The notes under the pieces: model-generated
The model's database searches: none
Seen by the model: the letters and a program-made list of their open reading frames with translations, nothing else
What the model was told of the DNA's origin: nothing
Shown here: piece after piece, positions 54,048-63,376 of the stretch
Numbering within the stretch: the first letter of the stretch is position 1
How the letters are laid out: each line of letters starts with the position of its first letter
Position numbers and translations under genes: made by a program
NCBI GenBank assembly: GCA_913774845.1
Contig: CAJYJO010000050.1
Coordinates: 62,001 to 126,000, forward strand
Reading direction: 5' to 3'
DNA from: an uncultured Microbacterium sp.
Lineage (GTDB): Bacteria; Actinomycetota; Actinomycetes; Actinomycetales; Microbacteriaceae
Length of the DNA stretch: 64,000 bases

Positions 54048-54485
54048 TCAGTCGTCGTGCATGTCGCGCGGGCGCCACAGCACGACGTCGGTGGCGCGGC
54101 GCACGCGCGCTCCGTGGCGGAGCGTGACGACCGATCCGGTCGCCCCGGCCGCGAAGACGCGGGCTCCGGGGCGCGACTGCCGCTCGATCGTCAGCTGACG
54201 CTCGAGGTCGTTCACCCGGCGGGCGAGTTCGTGCACGCGCTCCTCGAGGGCGAGCAGGCGGGCGATGGCCGGCAGGCTCATGCCCTCACCGGACAGCCGG
54301 GCGACCTCGCGAAGCTGCTGCACGTGCCGGCTGGAGTAGCGCCGCGATCCGCCCTGGGTGCGCGCGGGGACGACGAGACCGAGCCGGTCGTACTGCCGCA
54401 GGGTCTGCGGGTGCATGTTGGACAGTTCGGCGGCCGCGGCGATGGCGAAGATCGGGGCGTCTTCGTCGATCTCTCTCTGGGACAC
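54048..54485 (-). CDS. hspR: Heat-shock repressor HspR (MerR family)
   Basis: This 145-residue repressor is of the MerR/HspR type and binds HAIR operators together with DnaK, switching heat-shock genes off. The winged helix is IFAIAAAAELSNMHPQTLRQYDRLGLVVPARTQGGSRRYS (about 10-50), followed by a dimerisation coil (EERVHELARRVNDLERQLT) and the C-terminal VVLWRPRDM tail typical of HspR. GTG at 54485 is preferred because it matches the family start and follows GAGAGAGGTGAAG. It is the last gene of the dnaK operon, separated from dnaJ by a hairpin. Targets in this window are the dnaK and clpB promoters. Confidence 0.92.
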   Translation of the reverse strand: MSQREIDEDAPIFAIAAAAELSNMHPQTLRQYDRLGLVVPARTQGGSRRYSSRHVQQLREVARLSGEGMSLPAIARLLALEERVHELARRVNDLERQLTIERQSRPGARVFAAGATGSVVTLRHGARVRRATDVVLWRPRDMHDD

Positions 54486-54521
54486 GTCTTCACCTCTCTC
54501 GTCGTGCCGGGTGCGGCGCCG

Positions 54522-54558
54522 GGTTCTCGGCATCCTGTCGTAACGGATGCCGAGAACC
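54522..54558 (-). terminator. Intra-operon hairpin between dnaJ and hspR
   Basis: A perfect 14-bp stem GGTTCTCGGCATCC/GGATGCCGAGAACC with a 9-nt loop lies 18 nt after the dnaJ stop. No U-run follows on the minus strand. It could terminate most transcripts before hspR or protect the upstream message. Both arms contain the GGATGCC word. Confidence 0.65.
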
Positions 54559-54576
54559 GCGGCGACGCGCGTGTGA

Positions 54577-55566
54577 TTACCGCGCCTTGGCCATCAGGTC
54601 GGCGCGGGGGTTCTCTTTCGGTTCGAGCGCCTGGAAGCGCTCGAGGGCCTCGCGGGCGGCGTCGTCGAGGTGCGCGGGCACCGCGACCTGGACCTCGGCG
54701 AGCAGGTCGCCGGTGCCCTTGGCGGTCTGGATGCCGCGCCCCTTGACGCGCAGGACGCGACCGGACGGGGTTCCCGGGGCCACCCGCAGCCGCACGGGGT
54801 CTCCGCCGAGCGTGGGGACCTCGATCGTGGCACCGAGGGCCGCCTCGGTGAAGGTGACCGGTACGGTGACGCGCAGGTTGAGGCCGTCGCGCGAGAACGC
54901 CGGGTGCGGGCGCACCGCGACGGTCACGACGATGTCGCCGCTCTCGCCGCCGTCGGGGGATTTGCGCCCCCGTCCACGCAGGCGGATCTTCTGCCCGTCC
55001 GAGACACCGGCGGGGATCTTCACCTTAAACGGGACGTTGTCCTCACCCTGCAGGGTGATGGTCTCGCCCTTCGCCGCGGTGACGAAGTCGATCGTCGTGC
55101 GGGCCGTGACGTCGGCGCCCTTCTGCGGGCCGCCGAAGCCGCGGAACCCGCCGGTCGTCTGACCGAACCGCCCGGAACCGAAGCCGCCGCCGCCCTGCTG
55201 GTCGAACATCGAGAAGAAGTCCTCGAAGCCGCCCGGCGCCTGACTGCCGCCGCGCTGCTGACCGAAGCGGCTGAAGACGTCGTCGAAACCGCCGCCGCCC
55301 CCGGCCCCGGGAGCCGAGAAGCGCGCCCCCGAGCCCATGGCCCGGATCTGGTCGTACTCCTCGCGCTGCTCGGGGTCATTGAGCACCGAGTAGGCCTCGC
55401 TGATCTCTTTGAACTTCGCTTCGGCCTTCGCGTCGCCCGGGTTCGAGTCGGGGTGGTACTGGCGCGCGAGCTTGCGGTACGTCTTCTTCAGATCGGCAGC
55501 GCTGACGCTCTTGTCGACACCGAGGACCTTGTAGAAGTCCTTGTCGAACCAGTCCTGACTCGCCAT
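54577..55566 (-). CDS. dnaJ: DnaJ/CbpA-type co-chaperone without zinc finger
   Basis: This 329-residue J-protein delivers substrates to DnaK and triggers its ATPase. The J domain is at 10-75 with HPD in ARQYHPDSNPGD. A Gly/Phe-rich linker at 80-145 (GGFDDVFSRFGQQRGG, GGFEDFFSMFDQQGGGG) follows, then the two C-terminal beta domains (RTTIDFVTAAKGETITL, LPxx-type ends). The four CxxCxGxG repeats of classical DnaJ are absent, so it is of the DnaJ1/CbpA kind found beside dnaK in many actinobacteria. It follows grpE by 11 bp. Confidence 0.93.
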   Translation of the reverse strand: MASQDWFDKDFYKVLGVDKSVSAADLKKTYRKLARQYHPDSNPGDAKAEAKFKEISEAYSVLNDPEQREEYDQIRAMGSGARFSAPGAGGGGGFDDVFSRFGQQRGGSQAPGGFEDFFSMFDQQGGGGFGSGRFGQTTGGFRGFGGPQKGADVTARTTIDFVTAAKGETITLQGEDNVPFKVKIPAGVSDGQKIRLRGRGRKSPDGGESGDIVVTVAVRPHPAFSRDGLNLRVTVPVTFTEAALGATIEVPTLGGDPVRLRVAPGTPSGRVLRVKGRGIQTAKGTGDLLAEVQVAVPAHLDDAAREALERFQALEPKENPRADLMAKAR

Positions 55567-55577
55567 GCGTCCTCCTC

Positions 55578-56192
55578 TTAGGCCGGCACCGCGACGACGA
55601 CCTTGGCCGGTCGCAGCTCGACCGAGCCGAGGCGGTAGCCGACCTCGACGACCTCAAGGATCGTCGATTCGGTCGCGCCGGGGGTCGGGGCCTGGAAGAT
55701 CGCCTCGTGCTGCTGCGGGTCGAACACGTCGCCGACGGCGCCGTACGACACCACACCGAGGCGTTCGGCCACGGCCCGCACCTTGTCGCCGATCGCGGCG
55801 AGTGGGCTGCCCTCGACGAGGTCGCCGTGCTTGGCGGCGCGGTCGAGGTCGTCCATGACGGGCAGGAGCCCCTTCACGGCCTCGCCCTTGGCGCGCTCGA
55901 TCTCGCGCTCGCGCTGGTCCTCGGTGCGCCGACGGTAGTTGGCGTACTCGGCCTGCAGGCGCTTGAGGTCGATCAGCAGCGACGCTTCACGGTCGGAACC
56001 GGCGTCTTCGGCTGCGGCCTCGGGCGTCTGCTCCGCGCCGAGGATGTCGTCGATGGTCAGGCCCTCGGCATCCGGCTGCTCGCCCGACGGCGCGGGGCCG
56101 GAGGTGTTCTCCTCCGGCCCCGTCTCGTCAGGACCGGCGCCACCGTACTCGGGCCCTGAGCCCGTCGAAGGGTCGTCGTCCTTGTGTGCCAT
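55578..56192 (-). CDS. grpE: Nucleotide exchange factor GrpE
   Basis: GrpE releases ADP from DnaK. At 204 residues it has a disordered N-terminal tail (1-75; Asp/Glu/Gly-rich), the long dimerising coil (LIDLKRLQAEYANYRRRTEDQ, about 80-130) and the C-terminal beta domain (VYDPQQHEAIFQ-like: VFDPQQHEAIFQAPT, GYRLGSVELRPAKVVVA). Residues 7-15 (DPSTGSGPE) are encoded by a copy of the palindromic repeat that is intergenic elsewhere. It starts 9 bp after dnaK. Confidence 0.95.
   Translation of the reverse strand: MAHKDDDPSTGSGPEYGGAGPDETGPEENTSGPAPSGEQPDAEGLTIDDILGAEQTPEAAAEDAGSDREASLLIDLKRLQAEYANYRRRTEDQREREIERAKGEAVKGLLPVMDDLDRAAKHGDLVEGSPLAAIGDKVRAVAERLGVVSYGAVGDVFDPQQHEAIFQAPTPGATESTILEVVEVGYRLGSVELRPAKVVVAVPA
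56151..56172. repeat. Palindromic repeat inside grpE
   Basis: GGGCCCTGAGCCCGTCGAAGGG is the same element as the intergenic copies at 7.5, 10.5 and 53.7 kb. It is read in frame as PSTGSGP in the disordered N-terminal tail of GrpE. Confidence 0.75.
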
Positions 56193-56201
56193 GTTCTCTG
56201 C

Positions 56202-58228
<2,027 letters not shown>

Positions 58229-58420
58229 TTCCGGATGCCGCGGGCGAGAGCGCCCCACGACGCTTTCGGCCGCGCGTCGCCGAGGTCGCGGCATCCGCCC
58301 CCGCCGCATGTCGTTCGTCGCCCCGGGGCCACGGGCTCCCCACCCGCGGCCGCATCCCGCCGTTCAGGGAGTACCCCGGCGTTCCGAACCCCGCCCGCCC
58401 CGATCCCCGCCGCACACGAC

Positions 58421-58458
58421 GACGCCCCCGCACCCTCAACGGGGCACGGGGGCGTCGA
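58421..58458 (-). terminator. Terminator of the DEAD-box helicase gene
   Basis: A perfect 11-bp stem CGACGCCCCCG/CGGGGGCGTCG with a 16-nt loop lies 39 nt beyond the helicase stop. The rest of 58229-58497 shows no gene; it contains three GGATGCC/GGCATCC words. Confidence 0.7.
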
Positions 58459-58497
58459 ACGGATGCCGCGGACCCGGCGCGACGGCCGGGTGACGGC

Positions 58498-60255
58498 TCA
58501 GTCGCGGTCGCGGTCGCGGTCGAACGAACGCCGCTGCGGGCGGTCGCTGCGCTTGGCCGAGCGTCCGCCCTGGTCGAGGCGCAGGTCGATCAGCTGGCCG
58601 GAGATGCGGGTGTCGGCGAGGCGGTTGATGGTGTCGTTCGACAGGTCGGCGGGCAGCTCGACGAGCGAGAAATCCTGGCGGATCTGGATCGCCCCGAAGT
58701 CGTTGCGGCGCAGGCCGCCCTCGTTCGCGAGGGCGCCGACGATCTGGCGCGGCTCGACGCGCTGGCGACGGCCCACCGCGATGCGGTACGTCGCGAAGCG
58801 GCCACCGCCGCTGCGGCGGTCCCCGCGATCCGCGCCGTCGCGGGCGGGCCGGTCGCGGTCGCGATCCCGGTCGAAGCGCTGCGGCGCGATCGTCTCCTCC
58901 TCGAGGAGCAGCGGGGTGTCGCCCTGAGCGACCACCGCGAGGGCCGCGGCCACGTCGGCCTCGGGCACGTCGTGGTGCTGGACGTAGTGCGCCACGACGT
59001 CGCGGAACGTCGCGATCGCGGCGGTGTCCTCGAGCGCCGCCGTGATCGCGTCGTCGAAGCGGGTCAGGCGCGTGGCGTTGACGTCGTCGACGCTCGGCAG
59101 CGACATCTCGGTCAGCGGCTGGCGCGTGGCCTTCTCGATCGCGGTGAGCATGCGGCGCTCGCGCGGCGTGACGAAGCTGATGGCGTCGCCCGTGCGACCC
59201 GCCCGGCCCGTGCGGCCGATGCGGTGCACGTACGACTCGGTGTCGATCGGCAGGTCGTAGTTGACGACGTGGCTGATGCGCTCGACGTCGAGGCCGCGCG
59301 CGGCGACGTCGGTCGCCACGAGGATGTCGAGCTTGCCGCTCTTGAGCTGGTTGACCGTGCGCTCGCGCTGCACCTGGGCGATGTCGCCGTTGATCGCGGC
59401 GGCCGTGTAGCCGCGGGCGCGCAGCTTCTCGGCGACCGTCTCGGTCTCGTTCTTGGTGCGGGTGAAGACGATCATGCCCTCGAAGTTCTCGACCTCGAGG
59501 ATGCGGGTGAGCGCGTCGATCTTCTGCTGGTAGGAGACGACGAGGTAGCGCTGGGTGATGTTCGCCGAGGTCGTGGTCTTGGTCTTGACCGTGATCTCTT
59601 CGGGGTCGTTGAGGTACTGCGCCGAGATGCGGCGGATCTGCGCGGGCATCGTGGCCGAGAACAGGGCGACCTGCTTGGTCGACGGGGTGTCGGCGAGGAT
59701 CGTCTCGACGTCTTCGGCGAAGCCCATCTTGAGCATCTCGTCGGCCTCGTCGAGCACGAGGAACTTCAGCTCGCTGAGGTCGAGCGTGCCCTTGTCGAGG
59801 TGGTCCATGATGCGACCGGGGGTTCCGACGATCACGTCGACACCGCGGCGGAGCGCCGACAGCTGCTGTCCGTAGCCCTGACCGCCGTAGACGGGCAGCA
59901 CCGAGACGCCCTTGATGTGCGCGGCGTACTTCTCGAACGCCTCGCACACCTGCAGCGCGAGCTCGCGGGTGGGGGCGAGCACGAGCGCCTGCGGATTCTT
60001 GTGCCCGGTCTCCATCTGCGACAGCACCGGCAACGCGAAGGCCGCGGTCTTGCCGGTTCCGGTCTGGGCGAGACCGACCACGTCGCGTCCCTGCAGCAGG
60101 ACGGGGATGGTCGCGGCCTGGATGGCCGACGGGGTCTCGTAACCCACGTCCTTCAGGGCCTTGAGCACAGCGGCATCCAGTCCCAGGTCGGCGAAGGTGA
60201 GCTTCTCGGGGGTGGTCTCGGCCTCAGCGGAGTCGACGGGGGTTTCGGATGCCAT
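58498..60255 (-). CDS. DEAD-box RNA helicase (DeaD/CsdA-like) with DbpA-type RNA-binding domain
   Basis: This 585-residue ATP-dependent RNA helicase probably acts in ribosome assembly and RNA decay. The Q motif is FADLGLDAAVLKAL; motif I AQTGTGKTAAFALP, motif Ia PTRELALQV, motif II VLDEADEML, motif III SATMP, then domain 2 with VATDVAARGLDVERIS and HRIGRTGRAG. An Arg/Asp linker leads to a C-terminal DbpA RNA-binding domain near 460-540 (RYRIAVG-like, GALANEGGLRRNDFGAIQI) and an Arg-rich end (FDRDRDRD). The ATG at 60255 is preceded by TACCGT and 6 nt, with GGAG in between. Confidence 0.93.
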   Translation of the reverse strand: MASETPVDSAEAETTPEKLTFADLGLDAAVLKALKDVGYETPSAIQAATIPVLLQGRDVVGLAQTGTGKTAAFALPVLSQMETGHKNPQALVLAPTRELALQVCEAFEKYAAHIKGVSVLPVYGGQGYGQQLSALRRGVDVIVGTPGRIMDHLDKGTLDLSELKFLVLDEADEMLKMGFAEDVETILADTPSTKQVALFSATMPAQIRRISAQYLNDPEEITVKTKTTTSANITQRYLVVSYQQKIDALTRILEVENFEGMIVFTRTKNETETVAEKLRARGYTAAAINGDIAQVQRERTVNQLKSGKLDILVATDVAARGLDVERISHVVNYDLPIDTESYVHRIGRTGRAGRTGDAISFVTPRERRMLTAIEKATRQPLTEMSLPSVDDVNATRLTRFDDAITAALEDTAAIATFRDVVAHYVQHHDVPEADVAAALAVVAQGDTPLLLEEETIAPQRFDRDRDRDRPARDGADRGDRRSGGGRFATYRIAVGRRQRVEPRQIVGALANEGGLRRNDFGAIQIRQDFSLVELPADLSNDTINRLADTRISGQLIDLRLDQGGRSAKRSDRPQRRSFDRDRDRD

Positions 60256-60261
60256 GACTCC

Positions 60262-60267
60262 ACGGTA
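60262..60267 (-). promoter_or_regulatory. -10 element TACCGT of the helicase gene
   Basis: TACCGT on the minus strand is followed by six bases and the ATG at 60255. Confidence 0.5.
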
Positions 60268-60370
60268 GTCTCCTCCGCGCTCGAGCGCGGGCCGGGGTCT
60301 AGCCTGAACTCGACGCGCCGACGACGGCGCCGTCGCGACCCGGTCGACCCGGGTGTTCACCGAAGGGCTC

Positions 60371-60376
60371 TACCGT
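60371..60376 (+). promoter_or_regulatory. -10 element TACCGT of the MFS transporter gene
   Basis: TACCGT is followed by seven bases and the ATG at 60384. It mirrors the same hexamer in front of the divergent helicase gene. Confidence 0.5.
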
Positions 60377-60383
60377 GACCCCC

Positions 60384-61754
60384 ATGACTCCCCCGGGCGC
60401 CGCTGACACCGCCGTCTCGAACCGGCGTCCCGTGCTCGCCTGGGCACTGTGGGACTGGGGATCGGCCGCGTTCAATGCGGTCGTGACGACGTTCGTGTTC
60501 AGCACCTACCTGTCGAGCACGCTGTTCGTCGACCCGGCGATCGTCGCCGCCGCGGGCGACGACGATACGAACCCCGCTCTCGTGCGCGCTCTCGCCGAGA
60601 ACGCCAGTTTCGTGGGCGTCGCGCTGATGATCGCGGGCATCGTGGTGGCGCTGGTCGCGCCCGTGCTGGGGCAGCGCTCCGACGGGACGGGGCGGCGCAA
60701 GCTCTGGCTCGGCATCAACACCGGTCTCGTGGTGCTCGCGATGGCCGCGATGGTGTTCGTCGAGGGCATGCCCGGCTACCTCGTCCTCGGCGCGACGCTG
60801 CTCGCGATGGGCAACGTGTTCTTCGAGTTCGCCAGCGTCAACTACTACGCGATGCTCGCGCAGGTCTCCACGCGCGAGAACATCGGCCGCGTCTCGGGCT
60901 TCGGCTGGGGCATGGGCTACGTCGGCGGGATCGTCCTCCTGCTCCTGCTGCTGGGGCTGTTCATCCAGGGCTTCGGCGACCCGGCGACCGGGGGCCTGCT
61001 CGCCGTGACGAAGGAGGGCGGGCTGAACGTCCGCCTCGCCGTGCTGGCCTCGGCCGCGTGGTTCGCGGTGTTCGCGATCCCGGTGCTGCTGCGCGTGCCC
61101 GAGATCCCGGCGCAGCGACGCCGGGTGCGGGTGGGGTTCCTCGGCTCGTACGTCGTGCTGTGGCGGACGCTGCGCTCCCTGTGGCGCGACAGCCGACAGG
61201 TGCTGCTGTTCCTCGTGGCGAGCGCGGTGTTCCGCGACGGGCTCGCCGGGGTCTTCACCTTCGGCGCGATCATCGCGGCACAGGTCTTCGGCTTCAGCTC
61301 GACGGAGGTGCTGTACTTCGCCGTGGTCGCCAACGTCGTCGCGGGTCTCAGCACGTTCGTCGCGGGTCGCTTCGACGACCGTTTCGGCCCGAAGAACGTC
61401 ATCGTCGTCTCCCTCGCGAGCCTCATCGTGCTCGGGACCACGATGCTCTTCGTCGGCACCGCGCAGATCGGCTTCTGGATCGTGGGCCTCGGCCTGTGCG
61501 CCTTCGTGGGTCCGGTGCAGTCGGCGAGCCGCTCGTTCCTCGCGCGCGTGGCCCCGGCGGGACGCGAGGGCGAGATCTTCGGCCTCTATGCCACGACGGG
61601 GCGCGCGGTGTCGTTCCTCGCGCCGGGCCTGTTCGCACTGTTCGTGGGACTGACGGGCGATACCCGTCTCGGCATCCTGGGCATCGTGCTGATCCTCGCG
61701 GCGGGCCTGCTGCTGATGCTGCCGGTGCGGACGAAGACCGCCGTCATACTCTGA
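60384..61754 (+). CDS. MFS transporter, UMF1/Atg22-like family
   Basis: This 456-residue membrane protein has about 12 helices. The N-terminal block RPVLAWALWDWGSAAFNAVVTTFVFSTYL is the UMF1 (Atg22-like, vacuolar effluxer) signature, and the cytoplasmic loop GQRSDGTGRRKLWL after helix 2 is the MFS motif A. FFEFASVNYYAML and GWGMGYVGGIVLLLLLLGLF follow. Homologues export amino acids from yeast vacuoles; bacterial substrates are unknown. The ATG at 60384 is preferred over a GTG at 60375 because that GTG lies within the -10 element. Confidence 0.88.
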   Translation: MTPPGAADTAVSNRRPVLAWALWDWGSAAFNAVVTTFVFSTYLSSTLFVDPAIVAAAGDDDTNPALVRALAENASFVGVALMIAGIVVALVAPVLGQRSDGTGRRKLWLGINTGLVVLAMAAMVFVEGMPGYLVLGATLLAMGNVFFEFASVNYYAMLAQVSTRENIGRVSGFGWGMGYVGGIVLLLLLLGLFIQGFGDPATGGLLAVTKEGGLNVRLAVLASAAWFAVFAIPVLLRVPEIPAQRRRVRVGFLGSYVVLWRTLRSLWRDSRQVLLFLVASAVFRDGLAGVFTFGAIIAAQVFGFSSTEVLYFAVVANVVAGLSTFVAGRFDDRFGPKNVIVVSLASLIVLGTTMLFVGTAQIGFWIVGLGLCAFVGPVQSASRSFLARVAPAGREGEIFGLYATTGRAVSFLAPGLFALFVGLTGDTRLGILGIVLILAAGLLLMLPVRTKTAVIL

Positions 61755-61778
61755 CCCGGTCGAGTGGATGCCGCGGGC

Positions 61779-62285
61779 TCAGTCCCGCGGCCAGGCGTCG
61801 GCGAACTTCGCGAGCAGGCGCGCGAAGTCAGCGCGCTCGGCGTCGGTGAAGCCTTCGAGCGCGGAGCGCACGGCATCCCGTCGCCGACCGCGGAACCCGG
61901 AGACGAGCCCTTCGCCCTCGGCGGTGAGGCGCACGCGCGTGCGGCGGGCGTCGTCGGGATCGGGCTCGCGAGCGACCAGCCCCAGCTGCGCCGCCTGCTG
62001 CACGAGGCGCGAGGCGCGCGGCTGGTCGACGCCGACCGCCTCGGCGATCTCGCTCACCGACAGCGATCCGGATGCCGCGACGAGCGCGTCGAGCATGCGC
62101 AGCCGCGCGGGTCCGCCGAAGCGTCCGTGGGCGGGGTCGGCCCACGAGGGGACGCCGCGACCCCAGGGCGCGCCGTGCCCGCCGTGCGGATGGTGGTGCG
62201 CCTCGGGCGAGAAGGGCGGGCGGGGACGCCGCCCGCGCAGTCTCCCGAGCGCTGCGGCGATCTCGTCGGCGGGGTCGGTGCTCAC
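61779..62285 (-). CDS. MarR-family transcriptional regulator
   Basis: This 168-residue winged-helix regulator has an N-terminal His/Gly-rich segment (EAHHHPHGGHGAPWGRG, about 22-38) that could bind metal. The MarR domain follows with RLRMLDALVAASGSLSVSEIAEAVGVDQPRASRLVQQ (recognition helix near 80) and the wing REPDPDDARRTRVRLT. GTG at 62285 is chosen because a TAAAAT -10 element lies 7 nt upstream. It is divergent from a second winged-helix gene, with a 108-bp AT-richer regulatory region between them. Confidence 0.85.
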   Translation of the reverse strand: MSTDPADEIAAALGRLRGRRPRPPFSPEAHHHPHGGHGAPWGRGVPSWADPAHGRFGGPARLRMLDALVAASGSLSVSEIAEAVGVDQPRASRLVQQAAQLGLVAREPDPDDARRTRVRLTAEGEGLVSGFRGRRRDAVRSALEGFTDAERADFARLLAKFADAWPRD

Positions 62286-62292
62286 GCCCGGA

Positions 62293-62298
62293 ATTTTA
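62293..62298 (-). promoter_or_regulatory. -10 element TAAAAT, leaderless marR promoter
   Basis: TAAAAT on the minus strand is followed by seven bases and the GTG at 62285. It overlaps the divergent promoter region. Confidence 0.55.
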
Positions 62299-62306
62299 CA
62301 TGTCTC

Positions 62307-62360
62307 TTGACAACCATCGGAAATGCATGTCATAGTACATTCGTTGTCATCTGACATACA
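62307..62360 (+). promoter_or_regulatory. Promoter and candidate operators of the 62.4-kb winged-helix gene
   Basis: TTGACA (62307-62312) and TCATAG (62330-62335) are spaced by 17 bp, a near-consensus housekeeping promoter. The direct/inverted pieces TGTCATAGTACA and TGTCATCTGACATACA (62329-62364) contain repeated TGTCA/TGACA half-sites suited to a MarR dimer, probably either of the flanking regulators. Confidence 0.55.
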
Positions 62361-62393
62361 TCGGCGGACCTCCCGCCCACGAAAGGACACCCC

Positions 62394-63152
62394 ATGGACA
62401 CCTCTTCTCCTCACGACCCCCGCGCCCTCGCCCACCGCCTCACGACGGTCGGCCACGCGCTGCACCACCGCCTCTTCGCGCAGCTGCGCGCCGGCGGCAT
62501 CCACCCCAAGACCGCGCTGCTGCTCAGCGCCGTCGACGGTCGCATCGACGCCCCCGAGGTGCTCGAGCGCCTCGCACGCGGCGGCAAGCGCGTCGACGCC
62601 CTCAAGGCTCAGCGCCTCATCGCCCGCACCGACGACGGCTGGCGGCTCACCGACGAGGGCCGCGCCGTCCTGGACCGCGTGGATGCCGAGCGCTCCGCGC
62701 TGCTCGACGGCATCCCCGCCGAGACCCTCACGACGCTCGCCGAGACGCTCGACCTCCTGGCCGAGAAGCTCGACGTCGGCGACGACGATCACCGCGGCCC
62801 CTTCGGCCGCGGCGTCGGACCCGCCCCGCGCGGAGGGTTCGGACCGCGCGGAGGATTCGGCCCGCGCGGCGACAGCGGCCTCGCGTTCGGGCCCAACCTG
62901 CACCACGGCTTCCGCAGCGGTCAGCGCCCCGGACCCGGCCACGACGCCCGCCTCGGAGACGGCGGCGCCGAGGGTGACGGACGCGAGCCCGGCGCGGAGG
63001 CCCCCCACCGCGGCCGCGGGACCGACCATCGGCGCCACGGCTTCGGACCGCGCCACGGCCATCACCGCGCGGAGCGCTTCGCCCAGCGCGCGTACGAGCG
63101 CGGCTTCGACGCCGGTTTCTCGCGGGGCCGCGCGTCCACGGCATCCGTGTGA
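62394..63152 (+). CDS. MarR-like winged-helix protein with RGG/FGPRG-rich tail
   Basis: The protein has 252 residues. Residues 1-115 form a helical winged-helix-like domain (ALAHRLTTVGHALHHRLFAQL, GIHPKTALLLSAVDGRID, DGWRLTDEGRAVLDRVDAE) similar to MarR/PadR relatives. Residues 130-250 are disordered and rich in Gly, Arg, His and Phe, with the repeat GGFGPRG twice and HRGRG, HHRAERF and RGFDAGFSRGR. AGGACACC is a weak ribosome binding site before ATG 62394. It is divergent from marR. The tail could bind RNA, metal or DNA; its function is not known. Confidence 0.8.
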   Translation: MDTSSPHDPRALAHRLTTVGHALHHRLFAQLRAGGIHPKTALLLSAVDGRIDAPEVLERLARGGKRVDALKAQRLIARTDDGWRLTDEGRAVLDRVDAERSALLDGIPAETLTTLAETLDLLAEKLDVGDDDHRGPFGRGVGPAPRGGFGPRGGFGPRGDSGLAFGPNLHHGFRSGQRPGPGHDARLGDGGAEGDGREPGAEAPHRGRGTDHRRHGFGPRHGHHRAERFAQRAYERGFDAGFSRGRASTASV

Positions 63153-63240
63153 GCCCGCGGCGAACGCCGCCGGATCGAGACCCCGCGTCCCGACCGGCGG
63201 CGTTCCGCGTTAGCGCATGTGTGACGAGCGCGGCAACTGT

Positions 63241-63263
63241 ATGACGCGGGACGGGTCCGTCAT
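63241..63263 (+). promoter_or_regulatory. Dyad ATGACG-N11-CGTCAT upstream of the nitrite/sulfite reductase
   Basis: ATGACG (63241-63246) and CGTCAT (63258-63263) are inverted copies, with further GGAC/GTCC pairing inside. A TAGCGT -10 element follows at 63339-63344, about 32 nt before the GTG start. The dyad may bind a nitrogen or sulfur regulator such as GlnR or CysR; this is inference. Confidence 0.35.
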
Positions 63264-63376
63264 GCGACGCCGCGTGACGCTATGTGTCGCTCGGCGACGC
63301 CCCGTGTCGTCGTGATGGACCGGGTTCGGGCGCGGCTCTAGCGTCGCCACGACGTCTGCTGAAAAGAGCCGAACCC

